Assembly (NCBI GenBank): GCA_903862885.1
Contig: CAIOZU010000037.1
Coordinates: 1-38,535, forward strand
Length of the DNA: 38,535 nt
Direction of reading: 5' to 3'
Source: an uncultured Pseudomonadota bacterium
GTDB lineage: Bacteria; Pseudomonadota; Gammaproteobacteria; Steroidobacterales; Steroidobacteraceae
In this document: piece after piece, positions 24,898-32,986 of the stretch
Position numbering within the stretch: the first letter of the stretch is position 1
How the letters are laid out: each line of letters opens with the position of its first letter
The notes under the pieces: generated by a model
Databases searched by the model: none
Told to the model about the DNA's origin: nothing
The model's input: the letters and a program-made list of their open reading frames with translations, nothing else
Program-made: the position numbers and the translations under genes

Positions 24898-26130
24898 ATG
24901 CCCGCTGCCATTCGTCGACCATCTGTCTCCGTTCAAGTCGCCCAGGTCACGGTGGGTGGTGCATCGCCCATCCGCGTGCAGTCGATGACCAACACCGACA
25001 CGGCCGACATTGACGCGACCGTCGCTCAAGTCAAATCGCTGACCCTCGCGGGATCCGAACTCGTACGCGTCACAGTCAATGAAAAAAACGCCGCCGCCGC
25101 GGTACCACGCATTCGTGAACGGCTCGATGCCTTAGGCATTGATGTACCACTGGTCGGTGATTTTCATTTTAACGGCCATAAACTCCTTAAAGAGGAGCCT
25201 GCCTGCGCGCAGGCGTTGGCCAAGCTACGTATCAACCCCGGCAATGTCGGTCGCGGTGCAAAACGTGACACCCAGTTCGCGGAAATGATCGAGATCGCTT
25301 GTCGCTACCAGAAACCCGTACGGATCGGGGTCAACTGGGGCAGCCTTGACCAAGATCTGCTCACCCGCATGATGGATGACAATTCGGCGCGTACCACACC
25401 GCTCGATGCCATGGACATCGTGCGCGAAGCCACGGTGGTCTCTGCGTTGAACAGCGCGTCGCTCGCTGAATCCTTAGGCTTACGCCATGATCAAATCATC
25501 CTGTCGGCCAAAGTGAGCGGCGTGCAGGACTTGGTCTCGATTTATCAAAATCTGGCGGGTCGCTGCGACTACCCATTGCATTTGGGACTGACCGAGGCGG
25601 GTATGGGCTCCAAAGGCATCGTGGCCTCCTCTGCGGCCATGGCTATTTTGCTGCAGCAAGGCATCGGCGACACCATCCGCGTGTCACTCACCCCCGATCC
25701 CGGCGGCGATCGCACCCGAGAAGTCATCGTGGCGCAAGAACTGCTGCAAACCATTGGCCTGCGTGCTTTTACGCCGATGGTGGTGGCCTGCCCCGGTTGC
25801 GGTCGCACCACCAGCACCACCTTTCAAGAACTAGCGCAGCAAATCCAAAACCATATTCGCGAGCGCATGCCCGCATGGCGAGCGCGCCATCAGGGTGTGG
25901 AGGATATGACCGTGGCGGTCATGGGATGTGTAGTGAATGGCCCTGGTGAAAGCAAGCATGCCAACATCGGCATCAGCCTACCCGGCACCGGCGAACGACC
26001 CATCGCCCCGGTCTATGAAGACGGCATCAAAACGGTGACCTTAAAGGGCGAGCATATTGCCGAAGAGTTCCAAGCTTTAATGGAAGCCTATATCGAGCGC
26101 CGCTATGCACGCCAGGAGACAGCCCCATGA
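24898..26130 (+). CDS. ispG: 4-hydroxy-3-methylbut-2-en-1-yl diphosphate synthase (flavodoxin)
   Basis: A 410-residue IspG (GcpE). The TIM-barrel part starts with [26 protein letters not shown] and GVNWGSLD follow. The C-terminal 4Fe-4S domain has the three cysteine ligands in [10 protein letters not shown] and [10 protein letters not shown], the latter being a family hallmark. It converts methylerythritol cyclodiphosphate to HMBPP in the MEP isoprenoid pathway. The length is slightly longer than E. coli IspG (372), as in many gammaproteobacteria. The ATG at 24898 starts just before the conserved region. The next gene overlaps by ATGA. Essential housekeeping. Confidence 0.97.
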   Translation: MPAAIRRPSVSVQVAQVTVGGASPIRVQSMTNTDTADIDATVAQVKSLTLAGSELVRVTVNEKNAAAAVPRIRERLDALGIDVPLVGDFHFNGHKLLKEEPACAQALAKLRINPGNVGRGAKRDTQFAEMIEIACRYQKPVRIGVNWGSLDQDLLTRMMDDNSARTTPLDAMDIVREATVVSALNSASLAESLGLRHDQIILSAKVSGVQDLVSIYQNLAGRCDYPLHLGLTEAGMGSKGIVASSAAMAILLQQGIGDTIRVSLTPDPGGDRTREVIVAQELLQTIGLRAFTPMVVACPGCGRTTSTTFQELAQQIQNHIRERMPAWRARHQGVEDMTVAVMGCVVNGPGESKHANIGISLPGTGERPIAPVYEDGIKTVTLKGEHIAEEFQALMEAYIERRYARQETAP

Positions 26131-26459
26131 CGATGGCCTGGGCTGATCGGCGCTGTGGCCCCTGCGGGGGTGGTGTCCTGCCCTACACCCGTGAGCAGGC
26201 TCAGAGTGCGCTCCAACACATCGATCCTGCCTGGCACTTGGATCCCGATGGGCGCCACATCGAACGACTCTTTCGCTTCAAGGATTATTATCGGGTGATG
26301 AGCTTTGTGAATGCGATTGCGCACATCGCGCATCGCGAAGACCATCATCCGGATCTCAAGGTCAGCTATCAATCCTGCCACGTGCGCTTCACGACCCACG
26401 AGATCAAGGGTCTGTCGGACAACGATTTTATCTGCGCGGCGAAGATCGATCAGCTGTAA
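26127..26459 (+). CDS. phhB: 4a-hydroxytetrahydrobiopterin dehydratase (PCD/DCoH)
   Basis: A 110-residue pterin-4a-carbinolamine dehydratase. The active-site region is plain: [20 protein letters not shown], then [20 protein letters not shown] and [18 protein letters not shown]. It recycles the pterin cofactor of aromatic amino acid hydroxylases; no phenylalanine hydroxylase is in the window, so it may serve another pterin or have a moonlighting role. It overlaps ispG by four bases (ATGA) and ends 12 bases before the convergent membrane-protein gene. The N-terminus (about 15 residues with two cysteines) is variable in the family. Confidence 0.92.
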   Translation: MTMAWADRRCGPCGGGVLPYTREQAQSALQHIDPAWHLDPDGRHIERLFRFKDYYRVMSFVNAIAHIAHREDHHPDLKVSYQSCHVRFTTHEIKGLSDNDFICAAKIDQL

Positions 26460-26471
26460 AGATTGAGCGCC

Positions 26472-26975
26472 TCAGCGACGCTGCAAGCGCGCGAGCAACC
26501 GCTGCCTGAAAGCCAAATAGCCCACCAACAGCAGGGCCATGAAAAAAACCATCACGCCACCCTCAAAGGCCTGAAAGGTAGGATCCAAAGACTGAGCGGA
26601 GGCCGGATGAAGCGTCACCAGACGCTCGCCGGACACGCCCGCGGGGGCGCGATGCAGCAACGCACGCGATGCCAATAAACCGGGACGCAACCACGCATAC
26701 AGTACGTACAACGCCAGCGCCACGAGGCCCGCGTGCCATGCCGCTAAGCACGCGCCCACCGACACTCGAACACGAAAGGTATCTTGGCCGCGGCGTTGCA
26801 CTATGGCCCGCACACCCAAAGACACACTGAGCAAAACGATTAACTGACTGAAATATGTCGCCCATCGCCCATCGAGCGATGGAAAATACAAAGGTGGAAT
26901 CCATAAGGCGAGCACTGCCACACTGCCGCCCCACAGCCCCCAACGCACCATCAAGCCACGCGTAGGCCCGCTCAT
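26472..26975 (-). CDS. Small membrane protein of unknown function (four spans)
   Basis: A 167-residue protein with four hydrophobic stretches at about 10-28, 42-58, 78-97 and 137-155, and a positively charged C-terminus (FRQRLLARLQRR), so it is an inner-membrane protein. I do not recognise the family with confidence; the size and layout recall DUF4199-type proteins. Its start overlaps the stop of the ubiI-like gene as ATGA, which makes it the last member of the ygfB-pepP-ubiH-ubiI operon. A helper role for the membrane-linked ubiquinone enzymes is possible, but nothing in the sequence proves it. Confidence 0.65.
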   Translation of the reverse strand: MSGPTRGLMVRWGLWGGSVAVLALWIPPLYFPSLDGRWATYFSQLIVLLSVSLGVRAIVQRRGQDTFRVRVSVGACLAAWHAGLVALALYVLYAWLRPGLLASRALLHRAPAGVSGERLVTLHPASAQSLDPTFQAFEGGVMVFFMALLLVGYLAFRQRLLARLQRR

Positions 26976-28174
26976 GAAATCCCCAATGCCCGCTTGATCA
27001 GCAGACCCTTAACCCATTCCATGCGCTGAATCATACCCAAGGCCTGCCGCCTGATCTGCCCGACGCCCGGTGTGCGGGCGGTGAACAATCGGTAGAGACT
27101 ATCCAACGCCACCCCCATCAGCGCGTTTTCCGCGAGCCGCGCTCGCGCATAGCGCCCCAGACAACGCGCGTCACCCAGATCTTCCTTCGCTTGCAAGGCA
27201 CGTGCTATCTCAGCCACTAAGCGACGCGCATCCAAAAAGCCTTGGTTGACGCCTTGACCGGCCAACGGATGCACCAGATGGGCGGCGTCACCCACCCACA
27301 CCGAACGGGTGGCGCTGTAGTGACGGGCGTTAAAACGCCGCAGCGGCCAGACGGCACGCGGCGAGGACAGCGTGAGATCTCCTAACACCCCCTCAGTCGC
27401 CTGGGTGACGCGCGCTGCAAACGCGGTCTCCTCGCACGCGATCAAGTCAGCCGCCTCCTCTGGAGTCGTCGACCACACCAAAGACACGCGACCATCGGCC
27501 AACGGTAAAAGCGCCACCGGCCCAGTTGCCAAGAAACGTTGACGTGCCACGCCACCGTGCGCCCGCTGAGGCGTGAGGTGCGCGATCAGCGCCTGCTGAG
27601 GATAATCGGTGATCGGTTCACAGAGACCCGCGAAACCCCGCGTAGGCGATTTTGCGCCGTCAGCGGCCACCACCAGACGCGTCCGCAGGACGCGCCCTTC
27701 GATCATCACCTCGGCAACAGCAGGGCTCAGCGTCAATCCTTGCAAGGCACTGTGGAACATCGTGACACCCGCCCGCTGCGCACAGGCGAGTGTCGCCGCC
27801 GCAATCGATCGATTCTCAGCGATCGTCCCCAGATTAGGCTCCCCCACCGAAGCCGCATCAAACCACAACGTGTCTGCACCGCTCGCAGGGGCATCCCCAT
27901 CCCACACCATCATGCGTTCGTAGGCACAGACACCGCGCGCCTCGATCGATGGCCAAGCCCCAACCTGTCTAAGGAGCGTCTCGGCCGCACGCGACAAGGC
28001 AGAGACACGAAGGTCCATGGATTCACTGGCCAACGGCTCACGCGCGGGGTGAGGCTCTAAGACCGCCACGGTGAGTGCTTTGGTCTGTGGACTCGTGGCC
28101 AGTAACGCAGCCACCAAAGCCCCCACCATGCCGCCACCGACAATCACCACATCAAAGTCCGTGCGCACACTCAT
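26972..28174 (-). CDS. ubiI: UbiH/UbiF/UbiI-family FAD monooxygenase, likely UbiI
   Basis: A 400-residue flavoprotein hydroxylase of ubiquinone synthesis. N-terminal FAD motif VVIVGGGMVGALVAALL, middle VVAADGAKSPTRG (DG motif) and C-terminal WVGDAAHLVHPLAGQGVNQG. The gene order pepP-ubiH-ubiI matches E. coli, where the second monooxygenase is UbiI, the C5-hydroxylase. It overlaps both neighbours by four bases (ATGA). The window also has coq7, which does the C6 hydroxylation that UbiF does in E. coli, so UbiI plus UbiH plus Coq7 would cover all three ring hydroxylations. UbiF- or UbiL-like specificity cannot be excluded by sequence alone. Confidence 0.85.
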   Translation of the reverse strand: MSVRTDFDVVIVGGGMVGALVAALLATSPQTKALTVAVLEPHPAREPLASESMDLRVSALSRAAETLLRQVGAWPSIEARGVCAYERMMVWDGDAPASGADTLWFDAASVGEPNLGTIAENRSIAAATLACAQRAGVTMFHSALQGLTLSPAVAEVMIEGRVLRTRLVVAADGAKSPTRGFAGLCEPITDYPQQALIAHLTPQRAHGGVARQRFLATGPVALLPLADGRVSLVWSTTPEEAADLIACEETAFAARVTQATEGVLGDLTLSSPRAVWPLRRFNARHYSATRSVWVGDAAHLVHPLAGQGVNQGFLDARRLVAEIARALQAKEDLGDARCLGRYARARLAENALMGVALDSLYRLFTARTPGVGQIRRQALGMIQRMEWVKGLLIKRALGIS

Positions 28175-29454
28175 GGCACCGATGCCTTCTGATCCGGTGG
28201 CCGAGTCAAGGCCACACCACGCGCCAGGCGCGGTAGCCGTCCGGCAAAACCCGACGACAGTTTAGACAGCGCGGATTTGGCGATCGGGCTTAAATCAAAC
28301 AACACCAAGCCCAGCGCACGCAGCGCACGAATCGGCGCGAAAGGACTGGCAAACAACCGCACCAAGCCGTCGGTGAAACCAATTAATAGACGGCGATCGC
28401 GCGTACGCCACGCGGCGAAGCGCTGAAGCAGCGCCTCACTGCCCGCATCCACCGTCTCTGTGGAGGCCTCAAGGCAAGCATCCGCCAAGACGTCAGCGAG
28501 CGTCGCCGCATCACGTAAGCCTAAATTAAACCCTTGACCGGCAATCGGGTGCAGCCCTTGCGCGGCATTGCCAATGATCGCGACGCGAGCGGCGCTGGAG
28601 GCGGACGCCTGAGTGAGCGCCAAAGGGTAAGCGTGTCGCTCCGCGACACTCACCAAACGCCCGAGCCGCCAGCCAAAGGCCGTTTGCAGTGACGCCAAAA
28701 AAACCGCATCCGGCAACGCCATCACACGGGCCGCTGCCTCGGGCGTCAAGGTCCAGACCACCACCACACGCCCCTCGGGGGCGGGCAACATCGCGATGGG
28801 CCCCTCCGCGGTAAACCGCTCATAGGCAATCGCATCTTGGCGACGCTCCGGCAGCACTTTGGCGATCACGGCGGTCTGCTGATAATCCACGCGGGTGGCC
28901 TCTACCCCACTCGCTTGCCGAACCAATGACTGCGCGCCATCCGCCGCCACCACCAGACGCGCACGTACCTGCGAGACTCCCTTGGCCTCCTGGAGGGTAA
29001 GCGATACGTACTCTGGGTGTGACGTCACCGCGGAGACGGTCGCTGGGGAGCGCACCTGCAGCCGGGGCATACCCTGCAACCGTCGCCACAACGCCGCGCC
29101 GATGCGACGGTTCTCCGCCACAAAGCCTAAGGCCGCTAGGCCTTGCTCCTTGGCATCAATCAGCGCCGAACCAAAATGTCCACGATCGGATACGTGGATC
29201 TGGCGAATGGCGGTGGCATCGCGCGCGATCTCATCCCACACACCGAGACCCGCCAAGATGCGGGCGCTGCCATTGGAGAGCGCGGTGGTCTTCGCATCGA
29301 AACTCGGTTGCGTAGGATCTTCAGGGGGGACCGCCTCAATGACCACCACCGTCAGCGGCAAAGACGCCAAGGCAAGCGCGAGACTCGCCCCCACCAGCCC
29401 ACCGCCGACGATCGCCACATCACAACTGACCCACCCCGCGTCGACCGTGGTCAT
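28171..29454 (-). CDS. ubiH: 2-octaprenyl-6-methoxyphenol hydroxylase UbiH
   Basis: A 427-residue FAD monooxygenase that hydroxylates C1 of the ubiquinone precursor ring. FAD motif VAIVGGGLVGASLALALA, second motif VVAADGAQSLVRQ, and IIGNAAQGLHPIAGQGFNLG, the form typical of UbiH. The ATG at 29454 is one base after the pepP stop codon; the longer frame from 29487 would overlap pepP and add 11 residues. It overlaps the next gene (ubiI) by four bases. Part of the pepP-ubiH-ubiI operon. Peripheral inner-membrane protein in the Ubi complex by analogy. Confidence 0.92.
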   Translation of the reverse strand: MTTVDAGWVSCDVAIVGGGLVGASLALALASLPLTVVVIEAVPPEDPTQPSFDAKTTALSNGSARILAGLGVWDEIARDATAIRQIHVSDRGHFGSALIDAKEQGLAALGFVAENRRIGAALWRRLQGMPRLQVRSPATVSAVTSHPEYVSLTLQEAKGVSQVRARLVVAADGAQSLVRQASGVEATRVDYQQTAVIAKVLPERRQDAIAYERFTAEGPIAMLPAPEGRVVVVWTLTPEAAARVMALPDAVFLASLQTAFGWRLGRLVSVAERHAYPLALTQASASSAARVAIIGNAAQGLHPIAGQGFNLGLRDAATLADVLADACLEASTETVDAGSEALLQRFAAWRTRDRRLLIGFTDGLVRLFASPFAPIRALRALGLVLFDLSPIAKSALSKLSSGFAGRLPRLARGVALTRPPDQKASVP

Positions 29455-29455
29455 G

Positions 29456-30763
29456 TCAGGCACTGGCCATCCAGCGTTCAATCTCATCGGGGCTTTTAAT
29501 CAGCGCCTGGGTCAGCACCTCGGGTGCCCCGCGGGTGATGGCCACGTCATCCTCGATACGAATGCCGATGCCCCGGTACGCCTTGGGCGCATTTTTTGAA
29601 TGAGGCGCCACATACAAGCCCGGCTCCACCGTCAGCACCATGCCCGGCTCCAACATCCGCCAGGCGCCACCGACCTGATAGTCGCCCACATCATGCACAT
29701 CCAAACCCAGCCAATGCCCCGTCTTGTGCATGAACCATTCACGGTAGGCGCCTTCCTTGATGAGCTTGGCGACCTTACCTTTTAGAAATCCCAACGACAC
29801 CAGGCCCTGGGTAATCACCCGCACCGCCGCATCGTGCGGATCATTCCAATGATTGCCGGCCACACACTGATCGATCGCCGCGTACTGGGCAGCCAAGACA
29901 ATCTCATATAAGGCGCGCTGCGGCCCGCTGTAGCGCCCATTGACCGGGAAGGTGCGGGTGATGTCGGAGGCGTAGTAACCGAGCTCGCAGCCCGCATCAA
30001 TCAGCACCAGATCACCATCCCGCAACGGGGCGCTGTTGGTGCGGTAGTGCAATACACAGCCATTCGCACCGCCCCCCACAATCGGCTCATAGGCGATGTC
30101 GGCATGATGCGCATGGAACTCATGCACGATGTCAGCCGCCAACTGATACTCCATCACACCGGGCGCTGCGCGACGCATCGCCCGCTCGTGAGCCGCAACG
30201 GCGACCGCCGCGGAGCGGCGCATCATGGCTAACTCAGCTGGACTTTTATACAGTCGCATATCATGCAAAAGATGATCGAGCGCCACGAATTCCTGTGGGG
30301 TGTGTAACCCCTGTTTGGCCTGTGCCCGCAGACCATTCACCCAACCGATGACCCGCTGATCAAACTCCGGGTGGAGGCCCATGGTGTAGTAGACCCGCGA
30401 GCGGCTTTCGATCAGTCCGGACAAAATATCGTCCATATCATCAATCGGAAAGGCATCGTCTGCTCCGAAGGACGCCACCGCACCCTCCTGTCCGGCCCGT
30501 GCGCCGTCCCACAGCTCGCGCTCAGCGTTCTTCTCCCGACAAAACAGCACGTACTCCCCCTGCGCACGGTGGGGCATCAGAACAGCCACCGCCTCTGGTT
30601 CACCAAACCCGGTCAGAAAATGAAAGTCACTGTCTTGACGGTAGGCGTACTCCACGTCGCCATTGCGCAGCCGAACGGGGGCCGCGGGTAAAATCGCGAT
30701 CGCATCCCGCCCCATCATGCGCATCAGTTGCTTACGGCGGCGCGCGAACTCGTCTTTCTTCAT
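29456..30763 (-). CDS. pepP: Xaa-Pro aminopeptidase P
   Basis: A 435-residue metallopeptidase (M24B) removing an N-terminal residue before proline. The dimanganese ligands are visible in VLIDAGCELGYYASDITRTF (two Asp), HKTGHWLGLDVHDVG (His), LTVEPGLY (Glu) and IRIEDDVAI (Glu). The N-terminal creatinase-like domain covers about 1-170. Length matches E. coli PepP (441). The start ATG overlaps the ygfB stop by four bases (ATGA), so translation is coupled. The ygfB-pepP-ubiH order is conserved in gammaproteobacteria. Confidence 0.96.
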   Translation of the reverse strand: MKKDEFARRRKQLMRMMGRDAIAILPAAPVRLRNGDVEYAYRQDSDFHFLTGFGEPEAVAVLMPHRAQGEYVLFCREKNAERELWDGARAGQEGAVASFGADDAFPIDDMDDILSGLIESRSRVYYTMGLHPEFDQRVIGWVNGLRAQAKQGLHTPQEFVALDHLLHDMRLYKSPAELAMMRRSAAVAVAAHERAMRRAAPGVMEYQLAADIVHEFHAHHADIAYEPIVGGGANGCVLHYRTNSAPLRDGDLVLIDAGCELGYYASDITRTFPVNGRYSGPQRALYEIVLAAQYAAIDQCVAGNHWNDPHDAAVRVITQGLVSLGFLKGKVAKLIKEGAYREWFMHKTGHWLGLDVHDVGDYQVGGAWRMLEPGMVLTVEPGLYVAPHSKNAPKAYRGIGIRIEDDVAITRGAPEVLTQALIKSPDEIERWMASA

Positions 30764-31311
30764 GCATCCCCACGACCGGGTCGGTCTAGCACCAAGGTCT
30801 CGTACACCAATTGAGCGGAAGCACGTAGATACTCCTGAAGTTCGACGTAGGCCTCTTCATTCGCCTCCTCGGTCTCCTCCGGGTCGACCACCGCCTGGCT
30901 CATCTCTACAAAATCTCTGACAATCTCTTGGACTTCCGCCGGAAGGTCCGATCCCTCTTTAAGACCCCCCGCGCCTAAACCATGCAAGAAGCCACTGCAC
31001 CAAGCCGCCAAGGCCTCGACCCGCCCGGCAATCGGGGTGTCATCGCCGGGCAGGAGCGGCTGAAACTCCATCTGATCTCGGACCAAAGTCGACTGAGTTT
31101 CAATAAAAACAAGCTCTAAGAGCTCAACGGCCGCCCGCTCCCGGTCGGACTCTCCCCGTTCAGGGATCAGTTCAGCGATCCAATGTTCAGGCTGCCATTG
31201 GCCCCGAACCGCCAAGGTCCCACATAAGCTGCCGTGCGCCTCGGCACCCGAGAGGCTGGCATGACAGGCCCCTAAGGCGTCATCAAGCTCTTCAAAAGTC
31301 ATATTTGGCAT
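30760..31311 (-). CDS. ygfB: YgfB/YecA family (UPF0149) protein
   Basis: A 183-residue UPF0149 protein. Recognisable blocks are AEAHGSLCGTLAVRGQW, AAWCSGFLHGLGAGG and the acidic EETEEANEEAYVELQEY near the end. YgfB is a cytoplasmic, dimeric helical protein, linked in Pseudomonas to control of the alp cell-lysis genes and beta-lactam resistance. Two possible starts, ATG 31311 and ATG 31302, both lack a good ribosome site; the 25-residue extension to 31386 would run into the divergent zapB-like gene and is rejected. It is the first gene of the pepP-ubi operon, and its start is only 57 bases from the divergent gene, so the two promoters must overlap. Confidence 0.9.
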   Translation of the reverse strand: MPNMTFEELDDALGACHASLSGAEAHGSLCGTLAVRGQWQPEHWIAELIPERGESDRERAAVELLELVFIETQSTLVRDQMEFQPLLPGDDTPIAGRVEALAAWCSGFLHGLGAGGLKEGSDLPAEVQEIVRDFVEMSQAVVDPEETEEANEEAYVELQEYLRASAQLVYETLVLDRPGRGDA

Positions 31312-31332
31312 AGATGTTCTTATTCTAGCGCG

Positions 31333-31362
31333 TTGACCGGCGTGACGGGCGACGCCTATAGT
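31333..31362 (+). promoter_or_regulatory. Sigma-70 promoter for the zapB-like/zapA unit
   Basis: TTGACC at 31333-31338 and TATAGT at 31357-31362, 18 bases apart. The start codon at 31369 is only six bases after the -10 box, so the transcript would begin at or next to the ATG and be leaderless. Confidence 0.6.
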
Positions 31363-31368
31363 TACCGG

Positions 31369-31602
31369 ATGAGCGAACCCACCCAAAAATCAGCACTGGA
31401 ACTTGAGCTGAAGAAGCTTGAGCGTCGTTTAGAAGAGCTAATGGCCACGGTCCATCAGCTTAAAGAAGAAAATCGAGCGCTGCGTACGCGGCAAGACTCG
31501 CTGGCAGCCGAGCGCTCGGCGCTTCTGCAGAAAAATGAACAGGTGCGCGCGCGAGTCGAGGCCATGATCGGCCGCCTTAAATCGATGGAGAATGGCGCAT
31601 GA
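31369..31602 (+). CDS. TIGR02449-family small coiled-coil protein (ZapB-like)
   Basis: A 77-residue protein that is almost wholly a heptad-type coiled coil, rich in Leu, Glu, Lys and Arg (ELELKKLERRLEELMATVHQ and onward). It matches the small family always found before zapA in many gammaproteobacteria; a role in cell division as a ZapB-like or SlyX-like helper is suggested by context and size, not proven. The ATG at 31369 stands right after a good promoter (31333-31362), with no ribosome site, so leaderless translation is likely. It overlaps zapA by four bases (ATGA). Confidence 0.85.
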   Translation: MSEPTQKSALELELKKLERRLEELMATVHQLKEENRALRTRQDSLAAERSALLQKNEQVRARVEAMIGRLKSMENGA

Positions 31603-31916
31603 GCGATACCCCTGCCTCACGCGTGAGCGTCCGGATCTTGGAAAAGGAGTATCAATTCTCCTGTGCGGTGGACGAACGGGCCGCTCTGCTCGATGCGGCG
31701 GAGCATTTGAACTCCGACATGAAAAAAATCCGGGACAGCGGCAAGGTCATCGGCCTCGATCGGATTGCGGTGATGGCGGCCCTCAATATGGCCAACGAAC
31801 TACTGAAGGCCCGCGGCCGTGACGGCTCAGGGGATTCGGAGTTAGTCCAGCGCGTCCGACTGTTGCGCGAGCGCGTCGAAGCTTCCTTAGAGCGCGGCCA
31901 ACAACTCGATCTCTGA
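31599..31916 (+). CDS. zapA: Cell division protein ZapA
   Basis: A 105-residue ZapA. The N-terminal globular part has VSVRILEKEYQFSC and ALLDAAEHLNSDMKKIRDSG; the C-terminal helix (DRIAVMAALNMANELLKARG onward) forms the tetrameric coiled coil. ZapA bundles FtsZ filaments at the division ring. Its ATG overlaps the stop of the coiled-coil gene. A 7-base-pair hairpin covers its stop codon (31911-31933) without a T-run. As in most gammaproteobacteria, 6S RNA follows. Confidence 0.95.
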   Translation: MSDTPASRVSVRILEKEYQFSCAVDERAALLDAAEHLNSDMKKIRDSGKVIGLDRIAVMAALNMANELLKARGRDGSGDSELVQRVRLLRERVEASLERGQQLDL

Positions 31917-31992
31917 GCGGCGCTGACTCAGAGAGTCCGCCAAAACCACCGCGCGCACTTCCTTCGAACACCGACAATGCGGTAGGCTGTCG

Positions 31993-32190
31993 ATGGCGCC
32001 ACCTGCGGTGTTCGACATGGGTCACAGGTACCTCTCGACCCTAATGTGTAAACCCCGGGGCATCTGTCTGCGACATCTTTGTGCACGTCCGTCTTCGTAC
32101 GGAAAGCCTTTCAGTGTCGCGATCCGCCCCACCTTGTTGCTCTGGCTCGAGAGCAATGATCCGTGACGGCACAGGCGGGTGGCGCCACCT
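31993..32190 (+). ncRNA. ssrS: 6S RNA
   Basis: Located between zapA and the next gene, where 6S RNA is expected. A 13-base-pair closing helix joins 31994-32006 (TGGCGCCACCTGC) and 32175-32187 (GCGGGTGGCGCCA), with one G-U pair. The 5' arm continues with CGGTGTTCG, as in other gammaproteobacterial 6S RNAs (E. coli has GAUGUUCG). The 3' half has GGAAAGCCTTTCAGTGTCGCGA and CCACCTTG, matching E. coli GAGAAGCCUUAAAACUGCGACG and CACCUUG in order. An inner helix pairs GCGACA (32069-32074) with TGTCGC (32115-32120). A -10-like TAGGCT at 31983-31988 fits a start at A31993. About 198 nt, slightly long. It binds sigma-70 RNA polymerase and represses transcription in stationary phase. Confidence 0.82.
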
Positions 32191-32243
32191 CCCCAACCTC
32201 CCTCACCCGCCCGCAGATCGCGCACCAGACCCCTGGAAAACCC

Positions 32244-32705
32244 ATGAATTACTGGCTAATGAAGAGCGAGCCTTCCGTGTTCGGAATCGCCGATTTTGCG
32301 CGCGCTCGGCGCCACCGGACGAGTTGGGATGGGGTGCGAAACTACCAAGTGCGCAACATGCTGCGCGATGATTTCGCGATCGGCGATCAGGCGTTCTTCT
32401 ATCACTCGAGCTGCGATCAACCCGGCATCTATGGAATCGTGAAGGTCGTCCGTCAGGGATACCCCGACCCCACCGCCTTCGACCCCACCCACGATCATTT
32501 CGATCCAAAGAGCGATCCGGCTGCACCCACCTGGTTCATGGTGGATGTCGAACTGGTGCGTCCACTGAAGCAACCGATCACACTGGAGCGACTCAAAGCG
32601 AATGCGCACGCACTCTCCGAGATGCTTATTTTACGGCGCGGCAATCGCTTATCGATTACACCTGTCAGTGCAGCGCAATGGAAAAAAACACTCGCGCTGG
32701 AATAA
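32244..32705 (+). CDS. EVE domain-containing protein
   Basis: A 153-residue EVE (PUA-like) protein related to thymocyte nuclear protein 1. The opening MNYWLMKSEPSVFGIADFAR, the WDGVRNYQVRNMLR segment and FFYHSSCDQPGIYGIVKVV are family hallmarks. EVE domains read modified bases in DNA or RNA; the housekeeping bacterial version has been tied to RNA modification, but its role here is unknown. The ATG at 32244 is chosen because the longer frame from 32163 lies over the 3' strand of 6S RNA and aligns with no family member. In many relatives 5-formyl-tetrahydrofolate cyclo-ligase stands between 6S RNA and this gene; it is missing here. Confidence 0.92.
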   Translation: MNYWLMKSEPSVFGIADFARARRHRTSWDGVRNYQVRNMLRDDFAIGDQAFFYHSSCDQPGIYGIVKVVRQGYPDPTAFDPTHDHFDPKSDPAAPTWFMVDVELVRPLKQPITLERLKANAHALSEMLILRRGNRLSITPVSAAQWKKTLALE

Positions 32706-32790
32706 ACCATCCGCGCATTTATGGGACACGCATCACATGTCATGAGCGCCCACGTGATGCCCGTCGCTATCACATCAATAAACCACTTGC

Positions 32791-32818
32791 TTGTTATTTA
32801 TTTTTTTATGTATATACT
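32791..32818 (+). promoter_or_regulatory. Sigma-70 promoter of the Lys-rich mini-gene
   Basis: TTGTTA at 32791-32796 and TATACT at 32813-32818 with a 16-base spacer, in a very AT-rich patch that stands out from the GC-rich surroundings. Transcription would start near 32825, about 29 bases before the ATG at 32854. Confidence 0.65.
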
Positions 32819-32853
32819 CAGCCCTCGGACTAACATTACTTTGGAGAACTACT

Positions 32854-32919
32854 ATGGCGACGAAGAAGAAAGCTGCTAAGAAGAAAGCGACCAAGAAGAA
32901 GGCCGCTAAGAAGAAGTAA
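32854..32919 (+). CDS. 21-residue Lys/Ala mini-protein (histone H1-tail-like)
   Basis: A very short frame: ATG then four units of two small residues (Ala-Thr or Ala-Ala) each followed by three lysines, ending TAA. Twelve of 21 residues are lysine, so it would be a strongly basic peptide like the tail of histone H1 or of bacterial H1-like proteins, able to bind DNA or RNA. Support that it is expressed: GGAG seven bases before the ATG (32843-32846), a good promoter at 32791-32818, and a strong terminator at 32987-33014. It follows the EVE gene by 148 bases and precedes rpiA. The codons vary (AAG/AAA, GCT/GCC/GCG). Function unknown; a dual-function RNA is an alternative. Confidence 0.65.
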   Translation: MATKKKAAKKKATKKKAAKKK

Positions 32920-32933
32920 GCCTTAGAAGATGT

Positions 32934-32977
32934 CGGGGATTAGTCTGAAGACCTTAGGGTCCAAGACGAAGTCCCCG
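32934..32977 (+). ncRNA. Structured 3' RNA element after the mini-gene
   Basis: An extended hairpin made of three stacked helices: CGGGGA/TCCCCG, GTCT/AGAC and GACC/GGTC with the loop TTAG, 14 base pairs in all, separated by small internal loops. It lies 14 bases after the mini-protein stop and ends before the terminator stem at 32987. It could be a 3' UTR element or part of a small RNA. Confidence 0.5.
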
Positions 32978-32986
32978 CTCTTCACT

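Noticed and set aside
31911-31933. Hairpin CTCTGAG/CTCAGAG over the zapA stop as a terminator
   Set aside because: Seven base pairs with a nine-base loop and no T-run; too weak to call as a terminator.
32163-32243. Upstream part of the EVE frame
   Set aside because: It covers the 3' arm of 6S RNA; the family start is at 32244.
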